The notes under the pieces were generated by a model. It was not told the DNA's origin. It saw only the letters and a program-made list of their open reading frames with translations, and ran no database searches. A stretch of DNA of 64,000 nucleotides from Betaproteobacteria bacterium (GTDB taxonomy: Bacteria > Pseudomonadota > Gammaproteobacteria > Burkholderiales > Ga0077523), in the NCBI GenBank assembly GCA_016713305.1, contig JADJPK010000016.1, positions 62,001 through 126,000 on the forward strand. The letters are read 5' to 3'. The position numbers and the translations under genes are program-made. Below, in pieces: positions 38,202 through 46,043 of this stretch (within the stretch, counting starts at the first letter, position 1; each line of letters opens with the position of its first letter).

Positions 38202-38897
38202 ATGACGTATCTCTTTGCACCCCAGCCGGTGACAGGTGTGCCTGTCGTCGGCAGTTCCTCGGTCTTTCCGGTCCGCCGCGTGTATTGCGTGGGCCGCAAC
38301 TACGCAGCGCATGCCCGGGAAATGGGCAAGGACCCGGACAAGGAGCCACCCTTCTTCTTCATGAAGCCGGCCGACGCCGTTGTCCCGGGAGGAGGGCAGA
38401 TCCACTACCCTCCCGGAACCAAGAACTTTCACCATGAAATCGAACTCGTCGTGGCGCTGTCCTCCGGCGGGCGGCGCATCCCCGTCGAGCGGGCGCTCGA
38501 TCACGTCTACGGGTATGCGGTCGGTCTCGACATGACGCGCCGCGATCTGCAGTTCGTCGCCCGGGACGCGGGCAGGCCGTGGGATTTCGGCAAGTCGTTC
38601 GATCAGTCGGCCCCGCTCAGCCCGATCCGTCCGGCATCGGTCGTGGGGCACCCGGATCAGGGGGCCATCACGCTGCACGTCAACGGCACGCTGCGCCAGC
38701 AGGGCGATCTGCGGGATCTCATCTGGTCCGTTCCGGAAACCATCAGCTTCCTGTCCGATTACTACACCCTCGCCGCGGGTGATCTCATCTTCACCGGCAC
38801 GCCCGCCGGCGTCGCGGCCGTCGATGTGGGAGATGAACTGATCGGGAACGTGGAAGGCGTGGGAGACCTCGCCGTCAAGATACTGCCTCCGCTCTGA
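38202..38897 (+). CDS. nagK: Fumarylpyruvate hydrolase (FAH family)
   Basis: Hydrolyses fumarylpyruvate to fumarate and pyruvate, the last step of the glutathione-dependent gentisate pathway. 231 residues with VYCVGRNYAAHAREMG, FFFMKPADAV, the metal-binding NFHHEIELVVAL, GYAVGLDMTRRDLQ and LIFTGTPAGVAAV. The short, single-domain form matches NagK rather than fumarylacetoacetase. It sits between the unknown protein and the BKACE gene. Confidence 0.92.
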   Translation: MTYLFAPQPVTGVPVVGSSSVFPVRRVYCVGRNYAAHAREMGKDPDKEPPFFFMKPADAVVPGGGQIHYPPGTKNFHHEIELVVALSSGGRRIPVERALDHVYGYAVGLDMTRRDLQFVARDAGRPWDFGKSFDQSAPLSPIRPASVVGHPDQGAITLHVNGTLRQQGDLRDLIWSVPETISFLSDYYTLAAGDLIFTGTPAGVAAVDVGDELIGNVEGVGDLAVKILPPL

Positions 38898-38900
38898 ACC

Positions 38901-39808
38901 ATGGAACAGACGACTGATTCCGGACAGGACGCCTCGAAGACGTGGATCGAAGTTGCGCTGAACGGCCCCTGGGGGCGGGACAGGCAGCCGAAGATCCCGA
39001 TCACCGACGCCGAGATCATCGCCGAGGGCGCAGCGTGTGTGCGTGCCGGTGCCGCCATCGTGCATCTGCATGCGTACGACGAAACCACCGGCCGTCAGAA
39101 GGACGATTGGGAGACTTACGCGCGTCTCATCGAGGGCATCCGTTCCCAGGTGGACGCCATCGTGTATCCCACGATTCCCTTCGCGGGAGACAGGGACGCG
39201 CGGACACCCATGAGTCCCGTGGAGCGCTACGGCCACATCGCGGAGCTCGCCAAGCGCGGCCTGCTCGAGTGGGCGGTCGTGGATCCTGGGTCGACCAACA
39301 TCACGCATTGGAACCAGCTCACGGCAGACGAGCCCGGCTTTGTCTACGCCAATCCGGAAGAGCACATCCGTTACGCCCTGGGTCTGGCCCGGCAGTATCA
39401 CTTCCATCCGGCGTACGCGATCTACGAGCCGGGATTCCTCCGCCTGGGCGCAGGGCTTCACTGGCGGTGCAGCAGCCCCGCGCCGATCTACCGGTTCATG
39501 TTCACCTCGGACTACAGCTTCGGTTTTCCGCCGGAGGATTTCGCCGTGACGGCTTACCTCAACCTCATGGACAAGATCGCGCCTGGGGCGCAGTGGATGG
39601 TCGGAGGACTCGGTGTGGATGCTCTGCCGCTCATTCCCCGGGCCGTGATGGAGGGAGGGCACGTCCGTGTGGCCTCGAAGACGCGCCGTTCGGCTGCGGC
39701 CAATCGAACGTGGAACTCGTGAATGCGGCCGTGGAGCGCATCGGAAACATGGGAAGCGAGCCGGCCTCTGCAGTGGACGTACGCAATGCGCTCAAGACGA
39801 CGGACTGA
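38901..39808 (+). CDS. BKACE (DUF849) beta-keto acid cleavage enzyme (one frameshift)
   Basis: TIM-barrel enzyme of the 3-keto-5-aminohexanoate cleavage family, which converts a beta-keto acid plus acetyl-CoA into acetoacetate and a new acyl-CoA. Seen: WIEVALNGPWGRDRQP, IVHLHAYDETTG and GLGVDALPLIPRAVMEGGHVRV. At 39670-39672 one G is missing; restoring it gives HVRVGLEDAPFG and the true C-terminus ending DVRNALKTTD (about 302 residues). As written, the frame stops early at 39722. It is the last gene of the gentisate transcription unit. The substrate is unknown; not every BKACE acts on 3-keto-5-aminohexanoate. Confidence 0.88.
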
Positions 39809-39864
39809 AGAGCGCCTGAGTCCGTGTCAATTCAACGAGCGAAGTTGGGCGGGAGGGTGAAGGT

Positions 39865-39870
39865 TATAAT
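39865..39870 (+). promoter_or_regulatory. TATAAT -10 element upstream of pdxA2
   Basis: A perfect TATAAT 36 bp before the pdxA2 ATG. No strong -35 at standard spacing. It suggests that pdxA2 and the genes after it form a separate transcription unit. Confidence 0.45.
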
Positions 39871-39906
39871 CGCGCCCTTTTTCGCGAACAGACGTCGAGG
39901 CTTCGC

Positions 39907-40896
39907 ATGAGTGGCACCCCCATGCTCGGAATCACCATGGGCGATCCTTCGGGCGTCGGACCGGAAATCACGGTCAAGGCGCTGGCAGAGATGCAGCCTC
40001 AGGAACGCAGCACGACCGCGGTCGTCGGAAACCTGCGCCTGCTCGAGCGGGCGGACCGGTTGCTCGGCACCGGTCTGTCCTTCCAGACGGAATACGCGCG
40101 CGCGTCAGGCGGGGAGGTCCCCGTTGTCCATGTCCCCAGCAAAGGCGAAGAAGACATCCTGGATGGCAAGCTGTCCGCAGCGGGCGGCGAAGCGGCATAC
40201 CGATATGTCGAACGCGCGGTGCAGCTGGCCCTGGCGAAAGAAATCGCCGTCATCGTCACGGCTCCCCTGAACAAGGCCGCTCTTCATGCCGCAGGACATC
40301 ATTACGACGGGCATACGGAGCTTCTTGCCACGCTGACGAACACCAAGTCATCCTTCATGCTCCTCGCGTCGGAAAAGCTCGCGGCGGTGCACGTGTCGAC
40401 CCATACCAGCCTGCGCAATGCGACCGAACGGGCGACGACCCAGCGGGTGCTCGACACGATTCGTATCGGCGATCGACACTACCGGTCGCTGGGCGTCCAA
40501 AGGCCAAGAATCGCCGTGGCAGGTCTCAATCCGCATTGCGGCGAGGGCGGCATCTTCGGCCGCGAGGAAATCGAACAGATCAACGCCGCCGTGACGGCCG
40601 CGCAGCAGGAGGGGATAGACGCGAAGGGCCCCATCTCCGGTGACACGGTGTTCTACCGCGCGTTCAAGGGAGAATTCGATCTCGTGGTGGCGCAATACCA
40701 CGACCAGGGGCACATCCCCACCAAGCTCATCGCGTTCGACGAGACCGTGAACATCACGCTGGGGCTGCCGATCCGGCGCACTTCGGTCGATCACGGCACG
40801 GCGTTCGACATCGCCTGGCAAGGCCGGGCGGACCACACCAACATGAAGGCGGCCATCGCGTACGCACGCATGATGGCCGACCGCATGGCCGCCTGA
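39907..40896 (+). CDS. pdxA2: PdxA2-like 4-phosphoerythronate/threonate dehydrogenase
   Basis: 329 residues of the PdxA family: GITMGDPSGVGPEITVKAL, metal-ligand histidines in HYDGHTELLA, QYHDQGHIPTK and VDHGTAFDIA. The following gene is a four-carbon acid sugar kinase, and established PdxA2 enzymes oxidise the 4-phospho-D-erythronate or L/D-threonate made by such kinases, giving dihydroxyacetone phosphate after decarboxylation. True PdxA of B6 synthesis is an alternative, and some PdxA homologues are diol dehydrogenases of terephthalate pathways (TphB), so an aromatic role cannot be excluded. Confidence 0.88.
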   Translation: MSGTPMLGITMGDPSGVGPEITVKALAEMQPQERSTTAVVGNLRLLERADRLLGTGLSFQTEYARASGGEVPVVHVPSKGEEDILDGKLSAAGGEAAYRYVERAVQLALAKEIAVIVTAPLNKAALHAAGHHYDGHTELLATLTNTKSSFMLLASEKLAAVHVSTHTSLRNATERATTQRVLDTIRIGDRHYRSLGVQRPRIAVAGLNPHCGEGGIFGREEIEQINAAVTAAQQEGIDAKGPISGDTVFYRAFKGEFDLVVAQYHDQGHIPTKLIAFDETVNITLGLPIRRTSVDHGTAFDIAWQGRADHTNMKAAIAYARMMADRMAA

Positions 40897-40941
40897 GGGA
40901 TCCCGGCCATCTCTTACACCGATTCGAAGACTGACCCAGCC

Positions 40942-42147
40942 GTGCCGGAACGCCAGGACGACAAAGAACGCGTGCTGATCATCGCCGATGATCTGACAGG
41001 CGCCATGGATGCTGCGGGACCGTTCGCCAATCGCGGGCTCTTGACGTGGGTCGCTGCGCTGCCCGAGGACTGCGACCCGTCGCGTTTTGCCAAGGCCACA
41101 GTCGTATCGGTGAACACCGAATCCCGCCACCTTTCGCCGGAACAGGCGGCCCAGCGCGTCGAGCACGCCTTCAGGCAGGTGGGTGGAGAGAACTTCTCCG
41201 TCGTGGTGAAGAAGGTCGACTCCACACTTCGGGGCAATGTGGTTGCAGAGACGGAGGCGCTGATGTCGGTCGCACGACGCGACCGGGCGCTGGTCTCTCC
41301 GGCGTTTCCCGCCCAAGGACGGATCCTGCGCGACGGCAAGGTCTACGTCCGCGGGGAGCCTCTCGAGAACACTTCGTTTGCCCGCGACGCGCTGTCTCCT
41401 GCGCTTGCCGTTCCGCTGAGGGAGGCGTTTGCAGGAAGTGGCAAGCGAAAAGTCCACTCGCAAGCTTCGGGCGGGCTTCAGGATCCGGATTTTCTGTCTC
41501 CGGGTATCGTCGTGGCGGACGCGGAGTCGGACGCGGATCTGGCGTCGCTCGCGAGAGCGGGTCTGGCTCATTGCTCTCGTCTGGTGCTTGTCGGGTCGGC
41601 GGGGCTGACGACGGCACTCGCATCGCAGATGTCACAGGAGGTCGAGAGAGTTGAACCTCCCGCAGTGCTGGGCCGCATCGTGTATGTGGTGGGCTCCCGC
41701 GCCAAGGCGTCGAGAGACCAGGCCGAGACACTGGTTGCCGACGGCGCGCGACTGGTCGAGGCAGTCAACGGACGTCTGCGCAAGGAACCCGTTCTGGCAC
41801 CCGGGGCCGATGTCGTTCTGATGGCGGTTCCCGACAAGCAAGGCAAGGAGGGCGATGCGGGGGAGGTGGCGACCATGCTGGCACGCCATGCCATCCGGCT
41901 CGTCGGGCCGGGGAACGCGCAGGCGATCGTTGCCACGGGCGGTGATACCGCCATCGCCTTTCTCCGGACCAGTGGCAATGCCGCCCTCTGTGTCGGAGGC
42001 GAACTGCTGCCCGGAATCGCCTACGCTCGTTTCATGATGGGCACCCGTCCGGTCTGGCTTGTCACCAAGGCTGGCGGATTCGGGGACCCCGAGGCCCTCC
42101 GCGAGATCGGTCGCCGGCTGCGCGTCGGTGCACCTGCTCCGGCGTAA
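40942..42147 (+). CDS. Four-carbon acid sugar kinase (DUF1537)
   Basis: 401 residues from GTG 40942. The N-terminal domain starts VLIIADDLTGAMDAAGPFANRG and contains KKVDSTLRGNV. The C-terminal nucleotide-binding domain has IVATGGDTAIAFL and GTRPVWLVTKAGGFG. This is the OtnK/DtnK family, ATP-dependent kinases of erythronate, threonate and related acids. Pairing with PdxA2 is the diagnostic context. The next gene starts 4 bp after its stop. Confidence 0.9.
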   Translation: MPERQDDKERVLIIADDLTGAMDAAGPFANRGLLTWVAALPEDCDPSRFAKATVVSVNTESRHLSPEQAAQRVEHAFRQVGGENFSVVVKKVDSTLRGNVVAETEALMSVARRDRALVSPAFPAQGRILRDGKVYVRGEPLENTSFARDALSPALAVPLREAFAGSGKRKVHSQASGGLQDPDFLSPGIVVADAESDADLASLARAGLAHCSRLVLVGSAGLTTALASQMSQEVERVEPPAVLGRIVYVVGSRAKASRDQAETLVADGARLVEAVNGRLRKEPVLAPGADVVLMAVPDKQGKEGDAGEVATMLARHAIRLVGPGNAQAIVATGGDTAIAFLRTSGNAALCVGGELLPGIAYARFMMGTRPVWLVTKAGGFGDPEALREIGRRLRVGAPAPA

Positions 42148-42151
42148 CGGC

Positions 42152-43588
42152 ATGCCTGAATTGCAGGGGCGGATGGACGCATTCCTGCGCCCTGCGAGCA
42201 TTGCGATCGTCGGTGCAGGGGATCGTCCGACAAGTTCGGGTGGCGCGTTGCTGCGCAATCTCGAGACGTGCCGTTGGCCCGGGCGAGTGGTGCCCGTCAA
42301 TCCCAAGGGAGGAATCATCCGCGGGCTGCCTGCCGTGCGATCGTTGTCTGAACTGGATGTCCCCGTCGACCTCGTTGCCGTGCTGGTGAAGCCGGAGTCC
42401 ATCCTGTCCGTGGTTGAAGAAGCGGCACGCACCGGTCATCGCAATCTGTTGATCCTGCCTGGCGGATTTGCCGAAGCGGGTGCTTCGGGCATGGGGCGCG
42501 ATCAGGCGCTCCGCGCACTGGCCGAACGCGAGAATCTGCTGGTAGGCGGGCCCAACTGCGCGGGCCTCATCAACCTGCTGGATGCCTCGAGGCCGTTCGC
42601 CGCAACGTTCTTTCGCGATCTGCCGAGGGGTGGGCCCGTGGCCTTGATCTCGCAGTCCGGCGCCATCGCCGAAGAACTCATCGCGGCGAGTCACGAGATG
42701 AGGCTCCCCATCGGGGCGACGATTTCCGTCGGCAACGGCATGCATCTCGATCTGACCGCGTATCTCGATTATCTCGGTGAGGATGCCGCATGCAAGGCGG
42801 TACTGTTGTATGCGGAATCCTTCGGTGACGCTGGACGCTTTGCGGACGTCGCGCGCCGCGTCGCTGCGCGCAAGCCTGTCGTTGCGTTGATCGGGGGACG
42901 GACCCGGCAGGGGCGCGATGCCGCCTCAAGACACACGGGATCGATGCCCATGTCCGCAGCCGAAGCGGACGCGTTCTGCCGCGAGTGCGGCATCGTGCGT
43001 GTGAACAGTCTTCGTGCCCTGAAGATCGCGGCCAAGGCGTTCGGTGCCTTGCCGGAAGGCATCGGCCAGAGAGTTGTCCTTCTTTCCAACAGCGGCGGTC
43101 CGGGTGTTCTGGCTGCCGACCGCGCCGTCGATGCGGGGCTCGAACTGATCGACCTTCCCGGTGAGGCCGCCGCCACCCTCCTGGCGGCGCTTCCGCCCGA
43201 AGCCGCTGTGGCCAACCCCATGGATCTGTTGGCCGACGCGCGCGAAGACAGATTCGCGGCATCGCTGGATGTGCTGCTTGGCGCCGTGCGAAACGAACTG
43301 GATGCGCTCCTCATGATCCATGTCGTGCCGTTCATGGTCGAGGCCACACCGATCGTGGAACTCCTGGCCGAGCGTGCGAGAAGCGCCGGGATCCCGATGA
43401 TGCACAGCATGCTGGGAACGCGAGAGCATCGGACGGAATGGTTCGATCGCATGGAAGCGAGCGGTCTGCCGGTGTTCTCCGACTGCGAAGAGATGTGCGA
43501 GGCAGCGGGAATGCTCGCCCACTATCGAAGGCTGCGTGAGGTGTTGTCGGGGCGTCGTGAATTGCAGGCGTCCAAGGGGAATGGATGA
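42152..43588 (+). CDS. NDP-forming acyl-CoA synthetase, alpha-type only
   Basis: 478 residues from ATG 42152. CoA-binding Rossmann domain (RPASIAIVGAGDRPTSSGGALLRNL), a succinyl-CoA-synthetase-like domain with VALISQSGAIAEEL and a second block with VVLLSNSGGPGVLAAD. The ATP-grasp (beta) domain that normally follows in single-chain members is absent, and no beta-subunit gene is in the window. The phospho-histidine candidate may be in the SRHTGSM segment. It may activate a carboxylic acid from the pathway or act with a partner elsewhere. Overlaps the next gene by 4 bp. Confidence 0.82.
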   Translation: MPELQGRMDAFLRPASIAIVGAGDRPTSSGGALLRNLETCRWPGRVVPVNPKGGIIRGLPAVRSLSELDVPVDLVAVLVKPESILSVVEEAARTGHRNLLILPGGFAEAGASGMGRDQALRALAERENLLVGGPNCAGLINLLDASRPFAATFFRDLPRGGPVALISQSGAIAEELIAASHEMRLPIGATISVGNGMHLDLTAYLDYLGEDAACKAVLLYAESFGDAGRFADVARRVAARKPVVALIGGRTRQGRDAASRHTGSMPMSAAEADAFCRECGIVRVNSLRALKIAAKAFGALPEGIGQRVVLLSNSGGPGVLAADRAVDAGLELIDLPGEAAATLLAALPPEAAVANPMDLLADAREDRFAASLDVLLGAVRNELDALLMIHVVPFMVEATPIVELLAERARSAGIPMMHSMLGTREHRTEWFDRMEASGLPVFSDCEEMCEAAGMLAHYRRLREVLSGRRELQASKGNG

Positions 43589-44226
43589 TGAAGCTTCACA
43601 ACTACTTTCGCAGTTCCGCCGCCTACCGGGTCAGGATCGCACTCGCCCTGAAGGGGCTCGACTACGAGTATGCCGCCGTACATATCGGGAAAGGGCGACA
43701 GTTCGACGATGCGTTTCGTTCGCTCAACCTGCAGAGTCTCGTTCCCGTTCTCGAGACGGACGGTCAGGTCCTGACTCAGTCGCTCGCGATCATCGAATAC
43801 CTGGATGAAACCCATCCCGCACCTTCGCTGCTTCCCGGGACGCCGCTCGAACGGCAGCGCGTCCGTTCGCTTGCCCTGGCCGTCGCTTGCGAGATCCACC
43901 CCCTGAACAACCTGCGGGTCCTGCACTACCTGACAGGCACTCTGGAACTGAGTGAGGATCAGAAGCTGGCGTGGTACCGGCACTGGGTGGTCACAGGATT
44001 CGAGTCGCTCGAGCAGCGTTTGCTCACCGAACGGGATACGGGAATTTACTGCCATGGCGATACGCCCACCCTGGCGGATGTGGTTCTTGTGCCGCAAGTG
44101 GCGAATGCCCGACGGTTCAATATCGATCTGAATGTTTATCCCACCATCGTTCGCATCGATGCAGCGTGCCGAAATCTGCCGGCGTTCGCCTCGGCTGCTC
44201 CGGATCGACAGCCGGACGCGGAATAG
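43585..44226 (+). CDS. nagL: Maleylpyruvate/maleylacetoacetate isomerase (zeta GST)
   Basis: 213-residue zeta-class glutathione transferase: MKLHNYFRSSAAYRVRIALALKGLDYEY with the catalytic Ser-Ser/Arg block, then LQSLVPVLETDG and LTQSLAIIEYLDE. With gentisate dioxygenase and fumarylpyruvate hydrolase nearby, glutathione-dependent isomerisation of maleylpyruvate to fumarylpyruvate (NagL-type) is the most likely role. It completes the gentisate ring-cleavage route although it is in the second transcription unit. Confidence 0.9.
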   Translation: MMKLHNYFRSSAAYRVRIALALKGLDYEYAAVHIGKGRQFDDAFRSLNLQSLVPVLETDGQVLTQSLAIIEYLDETHPAPSLLPGTPLERQRVRSLALAVACEIHPLNNLRVLHYLTGTLELSEDQKLAWYRHWVVTGFESLEQRLLTERDTGIYCHGDTPTLADVVLVPQVANARRFNIDLNVYPTIVRIDAACRNLPAFASAAPDRQPDAE

Positions 44227-44331
44227 GCGGTATCGTTTCCCGGGCCGCTATACTCTCGGCTGTCTCCGCTGCTCGTTCGGCGTTCCGCTCCGGAACGCCG
44301 CGGCTCGGCCTCGGTATGCAAAGGAATCACC

Positions 44332-44637
44332 ATGAAATCTCCCCAACGGCTTGCCCGGTATGTCCTGGCGATCGCTTTCTGTGGCTGGCTCGGATCTGCG
44401 CTGGCTGTCGAGGACGGAACGTCCCCACCTGCCACCAATTCCCTCGAGCGCATGCACATCAGGAACGCCAAGTGCACGTGGACCAAGGAAATCGGCGACT
44501 ACATCTATCAGTGCCTGAAGGACAACTTCGGGATGAACGCGCACTGGTGTCACAACGAAGCGATGGAGGTGTTCTGTCCCAAGCAACTTGGCTCTTCCGA
44601 TGCCGCCGAGAAGGATGCGGCGCCCCCGGCCAAGTAA
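44332..44637 (+). CDS. Small secreted cysteine-rich protein
   Basis: 101 residues with a signal peptide (VLAIAFCGWLGSALA/VEDG) and a mature part holding four cysteines in the order KC...YQC...HWC...FC, spaced as two likely disulfides, plus a polar Ala/Asp/Lys-rich tail. No family recognised. A strong terminator follows. Confidence 0.7.
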   Translation: MKSPQRLARYVLAIAFCGWLGSALAVEDGTSPPATNSLERMHIRNAKCTWTKEIGDYIYQCLKDNFGMNAHWCHNEAMEVFCPKQLGSSDAAEKDAAPPAK

Positions 44638-44655
44638 CTCGGGATCGCCCCCAGG

Positions 44656-44683
44656 AAAACCGGGCCACGGCCCGGTTTTTTTT
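44656..44683 (+). terminator. Rho-independent terminator
   Basis: CCGGGC pairs with GCCCGG around a 4-nt loop, flanked by AAAA and followed by TTTTTTTT (44676-44683). It ends the small secreted protein gene. Confidence 0.92.
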
Positions 44684-45021
44684 GTATCTGAAGACTGTCG
44701 AAATCGATTACATGCCAAAAATGAGTCACTTAGTGCGCGGCGCGATCCGTCTCGGAAAGGTGGGGTTGCGCCAGTCGATACACCTGTCAACTAAGGTATT
44801 GTTCCGTCTGAGCCGGAAGGGCGCATACAAACTCCCATTCAGGGGACATCTTGTAACGAATTGAAAGATATGCGAATACATCACGGAACAAGAATAAAAC
44901 GATCTTATTGGTAGATTAATTTCCGTCACGACTAAGGTCTCAAATCTATCGAAACGATGCTTTCAGGCATGCTCGGTGCTGAAAGGAAGGGCGAGAGCCT
45001 TTTCTCTATGGGACCTGAATC
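44684..45021. other. AT-richer region upstream of the PEP-CTERM gene
   Basis: About 340 bp, noticeably lower in GC than its surroundings, especially 44860-44930. It probably contains the promoter of the PEP-CTERM gene. No gene recognised. Confidence 0.45.
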
Positions 45022-45891
45022 ATGAGCCGTGCCGAAGTGAGTTCCACCCTTGAAAATCCCCAGACCGGACGTGGCCGCTCCCACGCAATCAGCGCGATCG
45101 CGGCAGCCTTGCTCTGCGCATCCGGAGCCGCGCACGCTGGCCCGACCATCGACGGCAACATCACCGACTGGGGGTTGCACCGTACCGGCAACGTCAGCGA
45201 CTGGACGCCGTCCGCGACCATCAACCACTACACGGTGGAAGATCAGACCGGCAACTCCGGCGCGTTCCTGAATCCTGGATACGGTGGCCAGCGTTACGAC
45301 GCGGAGGCCATCTATCTCAGCTGGGACGCCACCAATCTGTACGTCCTCGTCATTACCGGACTCCCGTTCAACAATCCGCACAACCCTGCCGGCAACAGCT
45401 ATGGGGCCGGCGACATCCTGATCGACTTCGGTCAGAACGGATCGTTCGAGTATGGAATGGCCGTCAAGGGGTACGCGGGTCTGACGCCCGGAAGCGTGTA
45501 CCAGGTGGGATCTGTCAACTACGGACTCTGGAGTGCGCCTGGCGTTCTGGGGCACCCGGGCACCAACCCGGTGGCGATCAAGACCGGGACTCAGACCGGC
45601 ACCGGACAACTCGCCTACACGCAGGTCGGCAACAACATGGGTCTGTATGCCGCGGATCAGCACTACGCCATCGAAGCGGCGATCCCCATCCTGTCGCTCG
45701 GCGCGTTCTGGGGCAACGGGCAGAAGTTCGACGTGCAATGGACGATGTACTGCGCCAACGACATCATCAGCGTCGACCCGCTCGTGGCTCCGCGCGGCGT
45801 ACCGGAACCGGGCGTCCCTGCTCTGCTTGCTGCAGCATTGGTGGCTGGTGCGATTCCCGCCGGTCGGCGCTTCGTCAATCGCAAGTCTTGA
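45022..45891 (+). CDS. PEP-CTERM domain protein
   Basis: 289 residues: signal peptide ending ASGAAHA, a beta-rich domain opening GPTIDGNITDWG and containing AIYLSWDATNLYVLVITG, a pattern like extracellular domains that bind sugars or cofactors (CBM9/DOMON-like; tentative). The C-terminus is VPEPGVPALLAAALVAGA followed by a basic tail (GRRFVNRKS). The VPEP motif, hydrophobic helix and Arg-rich end are the sorting signal cut by exosortase in exopolysaccharide-producing bacteria. The exosortase gene is not in the window. Confidence 0.8.
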   Translation: MSRAEVSSTLENPQTGRGRSHAISAIAAALLCASGAAHAGPTIDGNITDWGLHRTGNVSDWTPSATINHYTVEDQTGNSGAFLNPGYGGQRYDAEAIYLSWDATNLYVLVITGLPFNNPHNPAGNSYGAGDILIDFGQNGSFEYGMAVKGYAGLTPGSVYQVGSVNYGLWSAPGVLGHPGTNPVAIKTGTQTGTGQLAYTQVGNNMGLYAADQHYAIEAAIPILSLGAFWGNGQKFDVQWTMYCANDIISVDPLVAPRGVPEPGVPALLAAALVAGAIPAGRRFVNRKS

Positions 45892-46043
45892 TCGACCGCG
45901 TGCCGGGGACTCTCAGCCGGCACCGCGGTACGTCACCGGTGCGCATCGCGCGCTGGTGACGTTCGCAGGCGCAGCACCGATCGCGCCGGGTCGGGTCGAT
46001 TGTCCGGCCTACCCTCAACGCCGCATCGAAGATTCCCGCGGGA

